The translations under genes and the position numbers were made by a program. A model generated the notes under the pieces. That model did not search any database and was not told the origin of the DNA. It saw only the letters and a program-made list of their open reading frames with translations. DNA of 60,638 nucleotides, from the NCBI RefSeq assembly GCF_017115105.1, contig NZ_JABXKH010000145.1:1-60638 (forward strand), in the 5' to 3' direction. This DNA comes from Nostoc sp. NMS2 (GTDB lineage Bacteria; Cyanobacteriota; Cyanobacteriia; Cyanobacteriales; Nostocaceae). Of the stretch, positions 7,827 through 17,408 are shown piece by piece. How positions within the stretch are numbered: the first letter of the stretch is position 1; the number at the start of each line of letters is the position of its first letter.

Positions 7827-8251
7827 TGCAGTTTGTTTTAGATTGTTCTGTAGCAATTAGCTGGTGTTTGGTGGATGAAAACGATGATTATGCTAATGCC
7901 ATACTCGCAATGATGCCATATTCTGAAGCTTTTGTACCAGGAATTTGGTCGCTGGAGATTGCTAATACCCTTGTCGTGGCTGAACGACGTAACCGTATAA
8001 CACAGGAACAATCTGAGCAAGCTATTTCTTTGTTACAGTCACTGTTAATTCAGGTTGATTTAGTTACGGATGCAAAGGCGTTGGATGCAACCTTGAAGCT
8101 AGCACGACAGGAAGGTTTAGCAGCTTATGACGCAGCTTATTGAGAATTGGCGTTGCGGTTACAATTGCCGTTAACAACTCTTGATACTCGGTTAGCAGAG
8201 GCGGCGACTCGTTGCGGTGTGGGGTTAGTCGTTGTTAACGAGGAAACATGA
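7826..8251 (+). pseudogene. vapC: VapC-like PIN-domain toxin interrupted by an in-frame stop
   Basis: PIN-domain ribonuclease toxin. The first 105 codons contain D6 (FVLDCSV), E44 (SLEIANTL) and D102 (AAYDAAY), three of the conserved acidic residues. Codon 106 is TGA where the family has a leucine codon (AAYLELALRL). Beyond it the same frame continues for 35 codons with the expected C-terminus, including TTLDTRLAEAA with the fourth acid at position 120, and ends at 8251. A single base change from TTA to TGA explains the stop. Without the C-terminal strand the product is probably inactive unless UGA is read through. Confidence 0.8.
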
Positions 8252-8354
8252 ACTCAAGGCTGAGTTGGGGCTTTTTCACCCCTTCCCAATATGAAACCGA
8301 AACCGGGGAATTACGTTCCCTGTGAAAATCAGGGAACGAGAAAAACATGAAAAT

Positions 8355-9179
8355 TTAAACTTTAGCCGCAGCAACACTTGGTAAACTTACTTTCAACCGC
8401 TTTAACATCGCTTCCCGCGCTTGTATAGCAAGATTATCATCTAAAGGTTTTAAGGTAATTTCCTGTTGATACTTTAGCCGCAATGCTGTTTGAATTAACC
8501 AATCGGCGACAAAGGGATTTTTCGGTAATAAAGGGCCGTGGGAATAAGTAGCGATCGCATTCTGATAAAATGCTCCCTCAGTCCCATCTTCACCATTATT
8601 TCCCAAACCGTACACCACTCGCCCCAAAGCTTCCACTTTCCCCAACTTGGTGCGTCCACCGTGATTTTCAAAGCCTACCAAATATGGTGTAGTACCTGTC
8701 ATCTCTTTTAAATCTTGCGCCAGACGGGAAGCTGTCACTTCAATTACCAAGTTACCAATACAGCGCTTAGTATTTTCACCAGGATGGACGGAAACTAAAT
8801 CGAGTATTCCTAAACCATCAATCCGTTGTCCCAAGCCTGGTTCATAATAATGTCCCAGCAGTTGGGGTGAACCACAGGTAAAGACACCTGGTGTGCCATT
8901 TTCGATTTTTTCGCGCATTGCATCAGCTTTTGCACCTTGCAAATCACGCATGACAATTTCTTGCTGACGGTCTTGTGCGCCACCACCAACTATGACATCT
9001 ACAGTTTTAATATCTGCGGCTGTAGCATTTTGGTCTAGGGGTAACACTTTAACATCGTATCCCCGCCACTGAGCGCGACGTTCTATAGTAATTACATTAC
9101 CGCGATCGCCATAAGTACTCATCAGCGTCGGATAAAGCCAGCCTATTGTTAATTCCAAATTTTGAGAACTCATATTCAT
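8355..9179 (-). CDS. gatD: GatD-like lipid II isoglutaminyl synthase, glutamine amidotransferase subunit (274 aa)
   Basis: A class-I glutamine amidotransferase of the CobB/CobQ-like family that supplies ammonia to MurT for amidation of D-glutamate in the lipid II stem peptide. The nucleophile is C102 in GVFTCGSPQLL and the catalytic histidine is H214 in YSHGPLLPKNP. The N-terminus (LYPTLMSTYGDRGNV) is characteristic of the family. It lies 121 bp downstream of murT on the same strand, with a heptamer repeat in the gap, and the two genes are presumably one operon. MurT-GatD is best studied in Staphylococcus and Streptococcus. Its function in cyanobacteria is inferred from homology. Confidence 0.88.
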   Translation of the reverse strand: MNMSSQNLELTIGWLYPTLMSTYGDRGNVITIERRAQWRGYDVKVLPLDQNATAADIKTVDVIVGGGAQDRQQEIVMRDLQGAKADAMREKIENGTPGVFTCGSPQLLGHYYEPGLGQRIDGLGILDLVSVHPGENTKRCIGNLVIEVTASRLAQDLKEMTGTTPYLVGFENHGGRTKLGKVEALGRVVYGLGNNGEDGTEGAFYQNAIATYSHGPLLPKNPFVADWLIQTALRLKYQQEITLKPLDDNLAIQAREAMLKRLKVSLPSVAAAKV

Positions 9180-9240
9180 AATTCGTAATTCGTAATACTT
9201 CGACTTCGCTCAGTACAAGTTCGTAATTCGTAATTAAATT
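9180..9240. repeat. STRR heptamer (GTAATTC)n with embedded dispersed repeat
   Basis: Two short GTAATTC arrays flank a CTTCGACTTCGCTCAGTAC dispersed repeat in the murT-gatD gap. Confidence 0.75.
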
Positions 9241-9300
9241 GGGCGTTGGGAACTGGGGAATGGGAAAAATTTCTCTAATTTCTACTCCCCACTGCCCAAT

Positions 9301-10638
9301 TTAAAGAATTTTCCGACCAGTCAGAACTTCTCGCACTTCTAGCATGGCTGAGTAGGTGGGCAGAATGTGCAGAGTTTCATTCTCTGGTGTATGCTCTAAT
9401 GCAGTTGCGATCGCTTGTCGCAAATCTTCTTCCACAATTAAATTTAAGTTACTCTCAGGGGACTTTTGGCTGTAACGTAGACGTAGTGCCATATCGTAGA
9501 CGCGATCGCCACTCACTACTAAAGTCCCGCCGCGTTCGACTAATTTCTCGGTATCCACGTCCCAAATCCAGGATACATCAGTGCCATCGGGCGTGCGATC
9601 GTTCAATACTAGCAGTGTGGTTTTATCTGTGCTTTGAGTAACTACGCGAATGGTTTCATTCGTTCCCACAGGATTTTTTGATAACAATATCCTCACTCGT
9701 TTACCGTTAATTACTAAATCTTCTGCACGACCAAAGGCAGCTTGAAAATTGTTAATAGTATCCCTAATTGTTGCTTCATCAACTCCTAGCTCAATAGCCG
9801 CAGTAGCAGCAGCTAAAGTATTATATTTGTTGTACAAACCAACCAGAATTTGCGACCATTCATTACTTTCTAGAGTCGGTTTACTTTTAGTAAAACCACA
9901 CTTGGGACAAGTGAAATCTCCCAGATGAGACAAATAGACACCCTTGTAATCTAGAGAATGTCCACATTTGGGACAATAGATAGAATCAACAGCGTGAGGA
10001 ATAGCTTCTAGATAATGTTCTGGTTCATTTAAGCCAAAGAATAACACCCGTTGCGGTAACTGCTGACCGAGGTTAGATAAAGTTGGATCGTCAGCATTAG
10101 GAATTACGACCGTTTCTGTTGGTAGGGTAGAAATAACTTTTGTCCAACGCTTACTAATTGTATCTACTTCGCCGTACCTATCAAGCTGGTCGCGGAACAA
10201 GTTTAAACAGAGAATGATTCGCGGCTGGAGTGGCGCTAATACTTTCGGTACAATATTTTCATCAACTTCCAAAATGGCGTAATCAGTATTTAGCGTACCT
10301 AGTAAGTTGGTGCTTTCTAACAGCGCCGTCATCAAGCCATTTTCCAGATTTGCACCTGTAGAATTATGAGTGACGCGATAACCCTTACGTTCTAGGATTG
10401 TACATAAAAGCAGCGCTGTAGTTGTTTTGCCGTTAGTACCAGCAATTAAAATCACACCGTTTTTAACTTGCTGACTCAATAATTGTAAAAGTCGGGGTTC
10501 AATGCGACGAGCAATCGAGCCTGGTAATACACTAGCAGCACCCAGACGCAGCGATCGCACTATAAACGTCACACTTTTTGCCACTGACACCGCGAAACCC
10601 AATCGCAGCCTATCTATAAATTGAATTTTGTTTCCCAC
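9301..10638 (-). CDS. murT: MurT-like Mur ligase family protein, lipid II isoglutaminyl synthase subunit (445 aa)
   Basis: A Mur ligase-type ATP-dependent amide synthase that amidates the glutamate of lipid II together with GatD. The P-loop is GTNGKTT (67-73). The central Mur ligase domain carries a four-cysteine insert, C222/C225 and C244/C247, the zinc-ribbon typical of MurT. The C-terminal DUF1727 domain covers about 300-440. The N-terminal hydrophobic stretch (about 12-40) is common in MurT. The start ATG (MGNKIQFIDRLRL) fits the family. The next gene downstream is gatD, which confirms the pair. Confidence 0.9.
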   Translation of the reverse strand: MGNKIQFIDRLRLGFAVSVAKSVTFIVRSLRLGAASVLPGSIARRIEPRLLQLLSQQVKNGVILIAGTNGKTTTALLLCTILERKGYRVTHNSTGANLENGLMTALLESTNLLGTLNTDYAILEVDENIVPKVLAPLQPRIILCLNLFRDQLDRYGEVDTISKRWTKVISTLPTETVVIPNADDPTLSNLGQQLPQRVLFFGLNEPEHYLEAIPHAVDSIYCPKCGHSLDYKGVYLSHLGDFTCPKCGFTKSKPTLESNEWSQILVGLYNKYNTLAAATAAIELGVDEATIRDTINNFQAAFGRAEDLVINGKRVRILLSKNPVGTNETIRVVTQSTDKTTLLVLNDRTPDGTDVSWIWDVDTEKLVERGGTLVVSGDRVYDMALRLRYSQKSPESNLNLIVEEDLRQAIATALEHTPENETLHILPTYSAMLEVREVLTGRKIL

Positions 10639-10756
10639 ATCGGTATCCTAGTCTTCTGGCGTTGCTAATTGAAAGTATTTAATTGCAAATTTAATATGCG
10701 TGAGTTTAGCGAATCCTGACTGAAAAAGCCAGCCTTAAAATTAAGATGCAGGAAAT

Positions 10757-10803
10757 GAGGCAGGGGGCAGGGGCAGGGGGCAAGGGGCAGGGGGTAGGGG
10801 AGA
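10757..10803. repeat. G-rich STRR, (GGGGCAG)-like heptamers
   Basis: An imperfect tandem of GGGGCAG/GGGGCAA units upstream of murT. It is the same heptamer family as at 19129, 35203 and 37115. Confidence 0.7.
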
Positions 10804-10817
10804 GTTAGAATCTCGTT

Positions 10818-10890
10818 CATCCACCTCGGAACTGGATTAATCCACCTTAGAACTGCATTAATCTACCTCAGAACTCCGTTCATCTACCTC
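10818..10890. repeat. 21-nt tandem repeat, 3.5 copies
   Basis: Units start at 10818, 10839 and 10860, with a half unit at 10881. All read (C/A)AT-C-(C/T)-ACCT-(C/T)-(G/A)GAACT followed by a variable 6-mer. The period of three heptamers sets it apart from the other STRRs here. The rest of the 10639-11022 interval holds nothing recognisable. Confidence 0.7.
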
Positions 10891-11022
10891 ATCCACTTAC
10901 AAGAGATAATCTCAGTAGGCGTTATCTTAAAAAATAGTGTGTGGGCGTAATTACATATCCAGCCCAGTTTGCCGAATTCAGCACAAACTCACGACAAGTA
11001 GTAGCTTGCAAGGTTCCTTTTG

Positions 11023-11610
11023 ATGAATAGCACAAAATTTCTTTTTTTACATAAACAAATTACTGGCTGGCAAAGGTGGTTGTCCAAATGCCTGTTGTTG
11101 CTGGTAAGTCTTTTCATTATAAGTACGCAACCTGCATACGCTGGTCTCGATAATGATTTATATGATGGCAACATCTTCGTTGTTTATGCTGGCAACGGTT
11201 CATTGGTTCCTCCCAGACAGACACTCGCACAAACTTTAGCGAAACATAAACCGATATTTTTGGCTTTTTATTTAGATGACAGCAGTGATTCTAAAAGATA
11301 TGCCATTTCTATCTCACGGGTACAGGAATTCTACGGTCAGGTAGCAGAGATTATGCCGATTAATGTAGATACTATCCCGTCTAAAGAAACTTACGACCCT
11401 ACAGAACCAGGATATTACTATTCTGGGGCTGTTCCTCAAGTCATGGTGTTTAATAAAGCAGGCGAGGTAGTTTTGAATAAAAAAGGTCAAGTACCTTTTG
11501 AAGAAATAGACGATCAATTTCGCAAAATCTTTGATTTATTACCACGCACGGAAACAGCACAGCTAAAGCGACGAGCTTTTAATGAGTTCAGTAGTGAGTT
11601 AGCCAGATAA
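11023..11610 (+). CDS. Exported thioredoxin-fold protein, probable thylakoid PSI accumulation factor (195 aa)
   Basis: The N-terminal signal peptide has a hydrophobic core LLLLVSLFIIS and a probable cleavage site after AYA (about residue 40), so the mature protein is lumenal or periplasmic. The mature part has a thioredoxin-like fold (FVVYAGNGSLVPPR, then PIFLAFYLDDSSDSKR with no CxxC, and a cis-proline segment AVPQVMVF). It resembles the cyanobacterial and plastid family annotated as a thylakoid membrane photosystem I accumulation factor. That function is recalled from the family, not shown here. ATG at 11023 is preferred over TTG one codon earlier. The lack of CxxC argues against redox catalysis. 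Confidence 0.7.
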   Translation: MNSTKFLFLHKQITGWQRWLSKCLLLLVSLFIISTQPAYAGLDNDLYDGNIFVVYAGNGSLVPPRQTLAQTLAKHKPIFLAFYLDDSSDSKRYAISISRVQEFYGQVAEIMPINVDTIPSKETYDPTEPGYYYSGAVPQVMVFNKAGEVVLNKKGQVPFEEIDDQFRKIFDLLPRTETAQLKRRAFNEFSSELAR

Positions 11611-11825
11611 GTTATGGGGTAGACCAAATTGGTCTGCCCTAGTTTTTCGTGCTATCTGTTACTACATTTCTGCCGATGGCAAAGCATAATATAGTGATCA
11701 GCTTTGATTATTGAACTGACTTGCGTAGGTTGGGAGTAGGGAGTGGGGAGATGTGGTTCGACTTCGCTCACCAACCGGGAGTGGGGGGAGTAAGGTGAGC
11801 AGGGGAGGCAGGGGAGGAAGAACTA

Positions 11826-11889
11826 TTGACCAATGACCAATGACCAATGACTAATGACCAATGACCAATGACTAATGACCAATGACTAA
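11826..11889. repeat. STRR heptamer (CAATGAC/TAATGAC)n
   Basis: About nine tandem heptamers alternating AATGACC and AATGACT end 20 bp before the next gene. The preceding 11640-11825 stretch is G-rich, with an embedded TTCGACTTCGCTCA dispersed repeat. Confidence 0.85.
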
Positions 11890-11909
11890 CTAGAGTAGAG
11901 TGTATTCTG

Positions 11910-12518
11910 ATGTCAAAGGTTTACACGACCCAGGAGCTAATTCAAGTTTTGGCAGCCGAACGCCAGGCTTGCCTCAACGGAAAACGCCTAAAGTTAGAGA
12001 TAACAGTCTCTGGCAATCCCGTAATTGACCAGTTTATCAAGACTGATGGGCTGCAACAATTCACAGCTTATCAAGATTTCAAAGCTGCAATTCACGATTA
12101 TCAAAAAGAAAATCAAGTTTCAGGCATTATCTGGCGGGAGGTGACAGTTAAGGGTAAAAACTTGAACTATCCCGAAGTAAATACTGATTTAATAGCTCTT
12201 GCTAGTGACTTAGAGATATTAAAAGCTGCTAAAAATTCCATTGTGGAATTTTGGTATGAAGTCTCTATGAGGATGGATTTATACTTGAGTTTTAATAATA
12301 GTAAACAATACCAACAAATTGTCACATCTGATGTAGAAAGAATTGTTCAGAGAACAGAGTGGGCAAGTTTGTGTAAGTGGGAAAATTCAAGTTTTTTGGA
12401 AATGATTTTGCAGCTAGGATGGGGTAAACCTGAAGAAGCTTACTATAAACGAGGAAGACCGGGATCGGGTAGTGAATATATCCATGCAGTCAATCCTGGT
12501 AATCGCCCCATTGGGTAA
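11910..12518 (+). CDS. Conserved-looking hypothetical protein (202 aa)
   Basis: I do not recognise a characterised domain. The protein is soluble, with mixed alpha/beta composition and no signal peptide or membrane segment. It starts MSKVYTTQELIQVLAAERQ and ends in a Gly/Arg-rich tail (KRGRPGSGSEYIHAVNPGN). The codon usage is like its neighbours and the ORF is free of repeats, which supports a real gene. Its TAA stop lies inside the first heptamer of the STRR that follows. It faces the hybrid kinase gene convergently. Confidence 0.7.
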   Translation: MSKVYTTQELIQVLAAERQACLNGKRLKLEITVSGNPVIDQFIKTDGLQQFTAYQDFKAAIHDYQKENQVSGIIWREVTVKGKNLNYPEVNTDLIALASDLEILKAAKNSIVEFWYEVSMRMDLYLSFNNSKQYQQIVTSDVERIVQRTEWASLCKWENSSFLEMILQLGWGKPEEAYYKRGRPGSGSEYIHAVNPGNRPIG

Positions 12519-12558
12519 TTCGTAATTCGTAATTCGTAATTCGTAATTCGTAATTCGT
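12515..12558. repeat. STRR heptamer (GTAATTC)n, plus orientation
   Basis: About six tandem copies. The first unit supplies the TAA stop of the upstream gene. An inverted array of the same heptamer lies 195 bp downstream. Confidence 0.85.
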
Positions 12559-12690
12559 AGTTTACATTAGGAAAGTTAGTCTTTAATTAGGGGGACAAGC
12601 CGGGGTAAAGATGTCTAAATTAGTCTTGCTCGTAAATAAGGTTAAGAGGATGTTTTAAAAGTAGTTAGCTGTGACTTTAATCGAATTAAT

Positions 12691-12709
12691 CCCCCCTTGG
12701 TAAGGGGGG
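12691..12709. terminator. Hairpin between convergent genes
   Basis: Perfect arms CCCCCCTT / AAGGGGGG with a 3-nt loop in the gap between two convergent genes. There is no strong T-run on either side, so its termination function is tentative. Confidence 0.4.
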
Positions 12710-12752
12710 AAACAAGATTTATGCTCCCAAGCACATTTATATGTAGGGTAAA

Positions 12753-12785
12753 AATTACGAATTACGAATTACGAATTACGAATTA
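12753..12785. repeat. STRR heptamer, inverted orientation (ATTACGA)n
   Basis: About four copies. They encode the last codons and the TAA stop of the kinase gene on the minus strand. The array is the inverse of the one at 12515-12558. Confidence 0.85.
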
Positions 12786-15700
12786 TTTTATTGATCGCTG
12801 TAGCTAAATCTACTGGATCTACGGGTTTAGGTAGGTGTTTTTGAAATCCTACTGCCATTGCTTGGTTGTAGTTAATTTCTCCAGCATAAGCTGTTAATGC
12901 GATCGCAGGAATTTGCCCGCCTTGCTCTGGTGGTAATTTTCTCACCTCGCGCAGTAGCATGTAGCCATCCATTAAGGGCATTCCAATATCGCTTAACAGA
13001 ATATCTGGTTTGGATTGGGCTAGTGTTTCTAGTGCTTCGGCTGCTGATTCAACTGCGGTTACAGTCGCGCCATATTGTTCTAGGGCAAAGCTAAAAAATT
13101 CTCGCACATCGGCTTGATCGTCTACAAGCAGGATTTGGACTCCAGCAAGTAATGTGTCGTCATTACTAAGTTCTGCTTGAGAAGCCTCATCACTGCTGAC
13201 TCGCAACTCAGAATTTTTCAGCAAAGGTAGTCTGACTGTAAAAGTAGCCCCTTGCCCTTCCCCCAGACTCTCTGCCTGAACCGTACCACCGTGAAGTTCT
13301 ACTAAATGGCGCACAATTGCCAGCCCTAATCCCAGTCCGCCAAATACTCTGGTTGTCTTAGCATCTGCTTGTCGGAAGTAATCAAAGACGTAGGGCAAAA
13401 ATTCCGGGATGATTCCCTTACCTGTATCAATCACCTGAATTTGAGCATCTAACCCAACTTGCTCTAGACGGACTTCTACAACTCCTTCTGTGGGTGTGAA
13501 TTTAACGGCATTGGAGAGGAGATTCCACATCACTTGTTGTAAGCGATCGCTATCGCCGAGAACTTTGCCGATATCATTACTTAATACCGTTTGAATTTGA
13601 ATTGATTTGGCTTCCGCTGCTAAACGCACTGTTTCTAGTGCAGATGCGATCGCTATTTTCAAATCCACTGCATAAAGATTTAACCTCACCTTACCTTGTA
13701 AAATCCGCGAAACATCAAGTAAATCTCCAATCAATTGGGTTTGTAACTTGGCATTCCGCTCGATTGTTTCCAATGCCCGGATTTTCGTGGGTTCGTCGAA
13801 CTTGCGGGTTCTGAGTAGCTTTGCCCACCCTAAAATCGGATTCAAGGGAGTTCGCAGTTCATGGGAAAGGACAGCGAGAAATTCATCTTTGATGCGGTTC
13901 GCTGTCTCAGCTTGGGCCCTGGCAGTCTTTTCGGCTTCGTAAAGTTGAGCGCGAGCGATCGCTTGGGCACACTGCTGTCCCAGTGTCAACATAAATCCCC
14001 GGTCTTCTTCGTTAAATATTTGTTCAGTGGTAAAGCTTAATCCCAGTGCCCCAATTATTTTGCCTTCTGCTATCAAGGGAATGGAAGCCCAAGAATTATT
14101 CCCTATAACAGTCACAACATTTGCTAAGTCTGGATATCTAGCAATCATGGCTGCTAAATTTTCTAAAAAAATCGGCTGCCCAGTTCTGACTGTTTCTGCT
14201 ATTTGGTTAGATGATGTGATGGGAAAAGTTGCCCAAGTATTTATGAGTGTTTGCGGATAGCCAATTGCTTGCACAACTTTTAGGGTAGTATCCCCCTCAG
14301 TAAGTAAGACAACGGAACCACCAGTTGCTTGCAAGGCGGTAATGCCTTGGTTCACCACAACATCGGCTACCTGTTGGGGAGTTAAGGCTTCCGAGAAGGC
14401 AGCAGTTATTCTTTGTAAAAGGATGGTGCGATTCACAGACCTTTCAGCGGCCTGTTTTGCCTGTTGAGTTTCTTGGTAGAGTCTGGCGTTGTCGATGGCT
14501 ATGGCCGCCCGACGAGCAATATCTTCAGCTAAAGCCAAGTCTGTTTGTTGGTAATACCGGCCTGACTCGGCTGTGAAAAAAGAGATTGCTCCAAATAATT
14601 GCCCACGGGAACGAACTGGAATCACCATGAGAGAACGAATACCCAGACTTTGCAGTAATTGCAGATGTTCGTTATCTTCAGCCATCTGTAAAAGATGAGA
14701 GTTAGATAATTCGGGATAAAAGACAGATATACCTAGCCGTAGCTGCTGTACAAGCTGTTTGGCTCTATTTTGGGGTGGATAGCGCCGTCGGATTTCGTCT
14801 AAAGTATTTAGTTTTGTGGGATCGGCAATTGCGATCGCAATTTGTTTACTTGACCAATCTTGCTGGAAAACGTCTACAATACACCAATCAGCTAAGGTAG
14901 GAACTGCCAGATTAGCCACACTTTCTAAGGCAATTTCATAATCTAATGAGGCAGCGAGTAAGGTGCTGGCCTCGACTAAAAACTGTTGTGTTGTTTCAAC
15001 TCGTTTGCGTTCACTAATATCCTCAATAATGCCTAACGCATACTTTGGTTGTCCGTTAGTATCCCAAACTGCTGATGAAGTTAGGTTTACCCAAACTATA
15101 GAACCATCTTTGCGGATGTAGCGCTTCTCTAGGGAATAACCACTAATTTCTTTTGCTAAAACTCGCCGAGCATTTTCCCAATCAACTGCTAAGTCGTCAG
15201 GATGGATAATTTCCTGGAAGTTCATTTGCATTAACTCTTCATGGCTGTATCCAGTAATTTCGCACAGAGCAGGATTAATTTGCAGAAATTGTCCATCCAA
15301 CGCAACTAGAGTAATGCCCACAGCTGCTTGGTTGAACATTGTTCTGAACCTTTCTTCGCTTTCTCGCAAAGCCACTTCTGTTTGCTTTGCTGCTGTCACA
15401 TCTGCCAAAATAATTCCAATTCCTACTGTTTCACCCATTGCGTTGTTGACTGGGTAATAGTTGCCTAGCCAGTAGCCGTAACGTCTTGGTTGTTCCCTTG
15501 TCACACCGCTAATTTCTACATTCAGCAGTGGTTCTCCAGTATCCAAAACGTGTTGTAACTGTTGCTCCAACTCAACCGCCATGGCTGGCAACACTTCCTC
15601 AAATTTTTGTCCTAGATGTTCTTCTATAGTCAAACCGTTAATGTCAGCGAAAACTTGATTAATTCGGATATATCGCAGTTCCCGATCCAAAAAGCATACG

Positions 15701-17040
15701 GCAACGGGAGCGGCTTCTAGCAGCGCATCTAGAAGAGATAGAGATTCGGCGTAATGGAGTAAAGCCTGCTGGATATCTCGATAAAGTCGGGCATTTTCCA
15801 TTGCTAAGGCTGCACGGTGGGTAATATCTGTTGCTAAAGTTAGGTCAGTGCGATCGTAACGACGGTTTGATTGCGTGCTGATAAAGCTGATACACCCAAG
15901 AACTCGCCCTTGTGCGATTAGGGGCACAATCATCACAGACTTCATCCCCAATTGCCGGACAAGTTCTAAGTGTTCTTGATTCTGAGTGCTTGCCACTAAT
16001 AACGAGTCAGATATTTCTGAGATTAATTCGCTTTGCCCGGTTTGCAGTACTTTAGTAATTGCACTTGCACCCTTGTAATCTGTAACATACTCCTGAAGTT
16101 TACGCGCCAACTCCGCTTTGGATGGGTCTGCATAGGCAATAGGTAGGCGGCGAATGGAACCATCTTCATTTAAGATGTCAACGCTACACCAATCAGCTAG
16201 CTGGGGAACTGAGATTTTGGCAATTTGTTCTAAGGTTTCTTCATAATCTAGAGAAGTAGATAGAACGCTACTAACTTGCACGATATAGCGGAGTCTTTCT
16301 TCAGCTTGCTTGCGCTCAGTAATACTCACAGCCGCACAAGTAATACCATAAATATTATCGTCTGTATCTTTCAGTGGTTCAACCAGCAAATCATAGTAAC
16401 GATCTTCTTTGCAAGTTGTCAGATAAACCTCTTCACGGGTTGAAACACCAGTCTCTATTACCTTCAGCTTAATTGCCTTCAATTGCTCTGCTACTGAAGC
16501 CGGAAATAATTCATCATCAGACTTACCTAAAATTTCCTCAGAAGTATCTAAACCTTGAGGATTATGAATCCACTGATATCGCAAATCTCGATCTTGTTGA
16601 AAGACTATAATATCTGAACTGCTTAACGCTAATCGAAATCGCTCCTCATTAAATTTTAGCTGTTGTAGATTTTTATCACCCTGTTTTTTAGCAGTCTTTA
16701 ATGCCTCACATAAGATACTAAAGAGCAATCCTTGTAATGCAAACAACCCAATTCGCACAGAATTAGATAGGTCAAAACTCAGCTCATAAGCTGGCGGGAG
16801 AAAGAAGTAATTGCTCAGTAATGCAGACAAGAAAGTTGCTAATAGCCCTGATTTTAAACCACCATACCAAGCACTCACCATTACAGCGCTAAAAAACAGC
16901 AAGAAAGGAGTTCCACTCATGCTTAACCAGGGGTCTAGCATCAACATTAACACTAATGCAAATGTGACAATTAATACAACAATGCCATAACGCAGTAACT
17001 GGGAATAATGAATATGGGGCATGAAAATGTCTGAGAACAA
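12769..17040 (-). CDS. Membrane-bound hybrid sensor histidine kinase, DUF4118-PAS-GAF-PAS-PAS-GAF-GAF-HisKA-HATPase-REC (1423 aa)
   Basis: A very large hybrid kinase. The order of domains is four membrane helices of KdpD/DUF4118 type (about 15-115), PAS (130-240), GAF (260-415), two PAS (430-680), two GAF (700-845 and 875-1025), HisKA with H1060 in LSHELRTPLNP, HATPase (1150-1270; the N box is NLLSNAVKFTP), and a receiver (1300-1420) with D1351 in LSDIGMP. The signal is unknown. The GAF domains lack an obvious chromophore cysteine motif, so a phytochrome role is not supported. The C-terminal residues IIRNS come from a repeat array. It is monocistronic in this window. Confidence 0.93.
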   Translation of the reverse strand: MFSDIFMPHIHYSQLLRYGIVVLIVTFALVLMLMLDPWLSMSGTPFLLFFSAVMVSAWYGGLKSGLLATFLSALLSNYFFLPPAYELSFDLSNSVRIGLFALQGLLFSILCEALKTAKKQGDKNLQQLKFNEERFRLALSSSDIIVFQQDRDLRYQWIHNPQGLDTSEEILGKSDDELFPASVAEQLKAIKLKVIETGVSTREEVYLTTCKEDRYYDLLVEPLKDTDDNIYGITCAAVSITERKQAEERLRYIVQVSSVLSTSLDYEETLEQIAKISVPQLADWCSVDILNEDGSIRRLPIAYADPSKAELARKLQEYVTDYKGASAITKVLQTGQSELISEISDSLLVASTQNQEHLELVRQLGMKSVMIVPLIAQGRVLGCISFISTQSNRRYDRTDLTLATDITHRAALAMENARLYRDIQQALLHYAESLSLLDALLEAAPVAVCFLDRELRYIRINQVFADINGLTIEEHLGQKFEEVLPAMAVELEQQLQHVLDTGEPLLNVEISGVTREQPRRYGYWLGNYYPVNNAMGETVGIGIILADVTAAKQTEVALRESEERFRTMFNQAAVGITLVALDGQFLQINPALCEITGYSHEELMQMNFQEIIHPDDLAVDWENARRVLAKEISGYSLEKRYIRKDGSIVWVNLTSSAVWDTNGQPKYALGIIEDISERKRVETTQQFLVEASTLLAASLDYEIALESVANLAVPTLADWCIVDVFQQDWSSKQIAIAIADPTKLNTLDEIRRRYPPQNRAKQLVQQLRLGISVFYPELSNSHLLQMAEDNEHLQLLQSLGIRSLMVIPVRSRGQLFGAISFFTAESGRYYQQTDLALAEDIARRAAIAIDNARLYQETQQAKQAAERSVNRTILLQRITAAFSEALTPQQVADVVVNQGITALQATGGSVVLLTEGDTTLKVVQAIGYPQTLINTWATFPITSSNQIAETVRTGQPIFLENLAAMIARYPDLANVVTVIGNNSWASIPLIAEGKIIGALGLSFTTEQIFNEEDRGFMLTLGQQCAQAIARAQLYEAEKTARAQAETANRIKDEFLAVLSHELRTPLNPILGWAKLLRTRKFDEPTKIRALETIERNAKLQTQLIGDLLDVSRILQGKVRLNLYAVDLKIAIASALETVRLAAEAKSIQIQTVLSNDIGKVLGDSDRLQQVMWNLLSNAVKFTPTEGVVEVRLEQVGLDAQIQVIDTGKGIIPEFLPYVFDYFRQADAKTTRVFGGLGLGLAIVRHLVELHGGTVQAESLGEGQGATFTVRLPLLKNSELRVSSDEASQAELSNDDTLLAGVQILLVDDQADVREFFSFALEQYGATVTAVESAAEALETLAQSKPDILLSDIGMPLMDGYMLLREVRKLPPEQGGQIPAIALTAYAGEINYNQAMAVGFQKHLPKPVDPVDLATAINKIIRNS

Positions 17041-17408
17041 CCAATACTTATTGCATAGGCTCTACATACCCTAAGCTAGTTTTCAAGTTTTAGTAATTTA
17101 TCTCTAGATAGATTTTTTTGAGTTTTAAAAACCTCTTTTGCTAGAGGTTAATTATTAATTTATATAGTATACGAAGGCAGAATTTGTCATGGATATTCTA
17201 TATCCATAACATTGATTTGCCGATTATAAATACTCAATTTCAAGCAATACAGTGGGTCAAGTTTATAACAAATGCCAAAATAAAGATAATTTTAAATATC
17301 CCAGATATCCTCTGGTTTCATCTCCAACACCAAATCTGATTATCCTGAATGTTGTTGTTAGTAAGGTTAGTTTTGTAAGACTGTTTGCACCCATGCTTCT
17401 TTTTGAAT

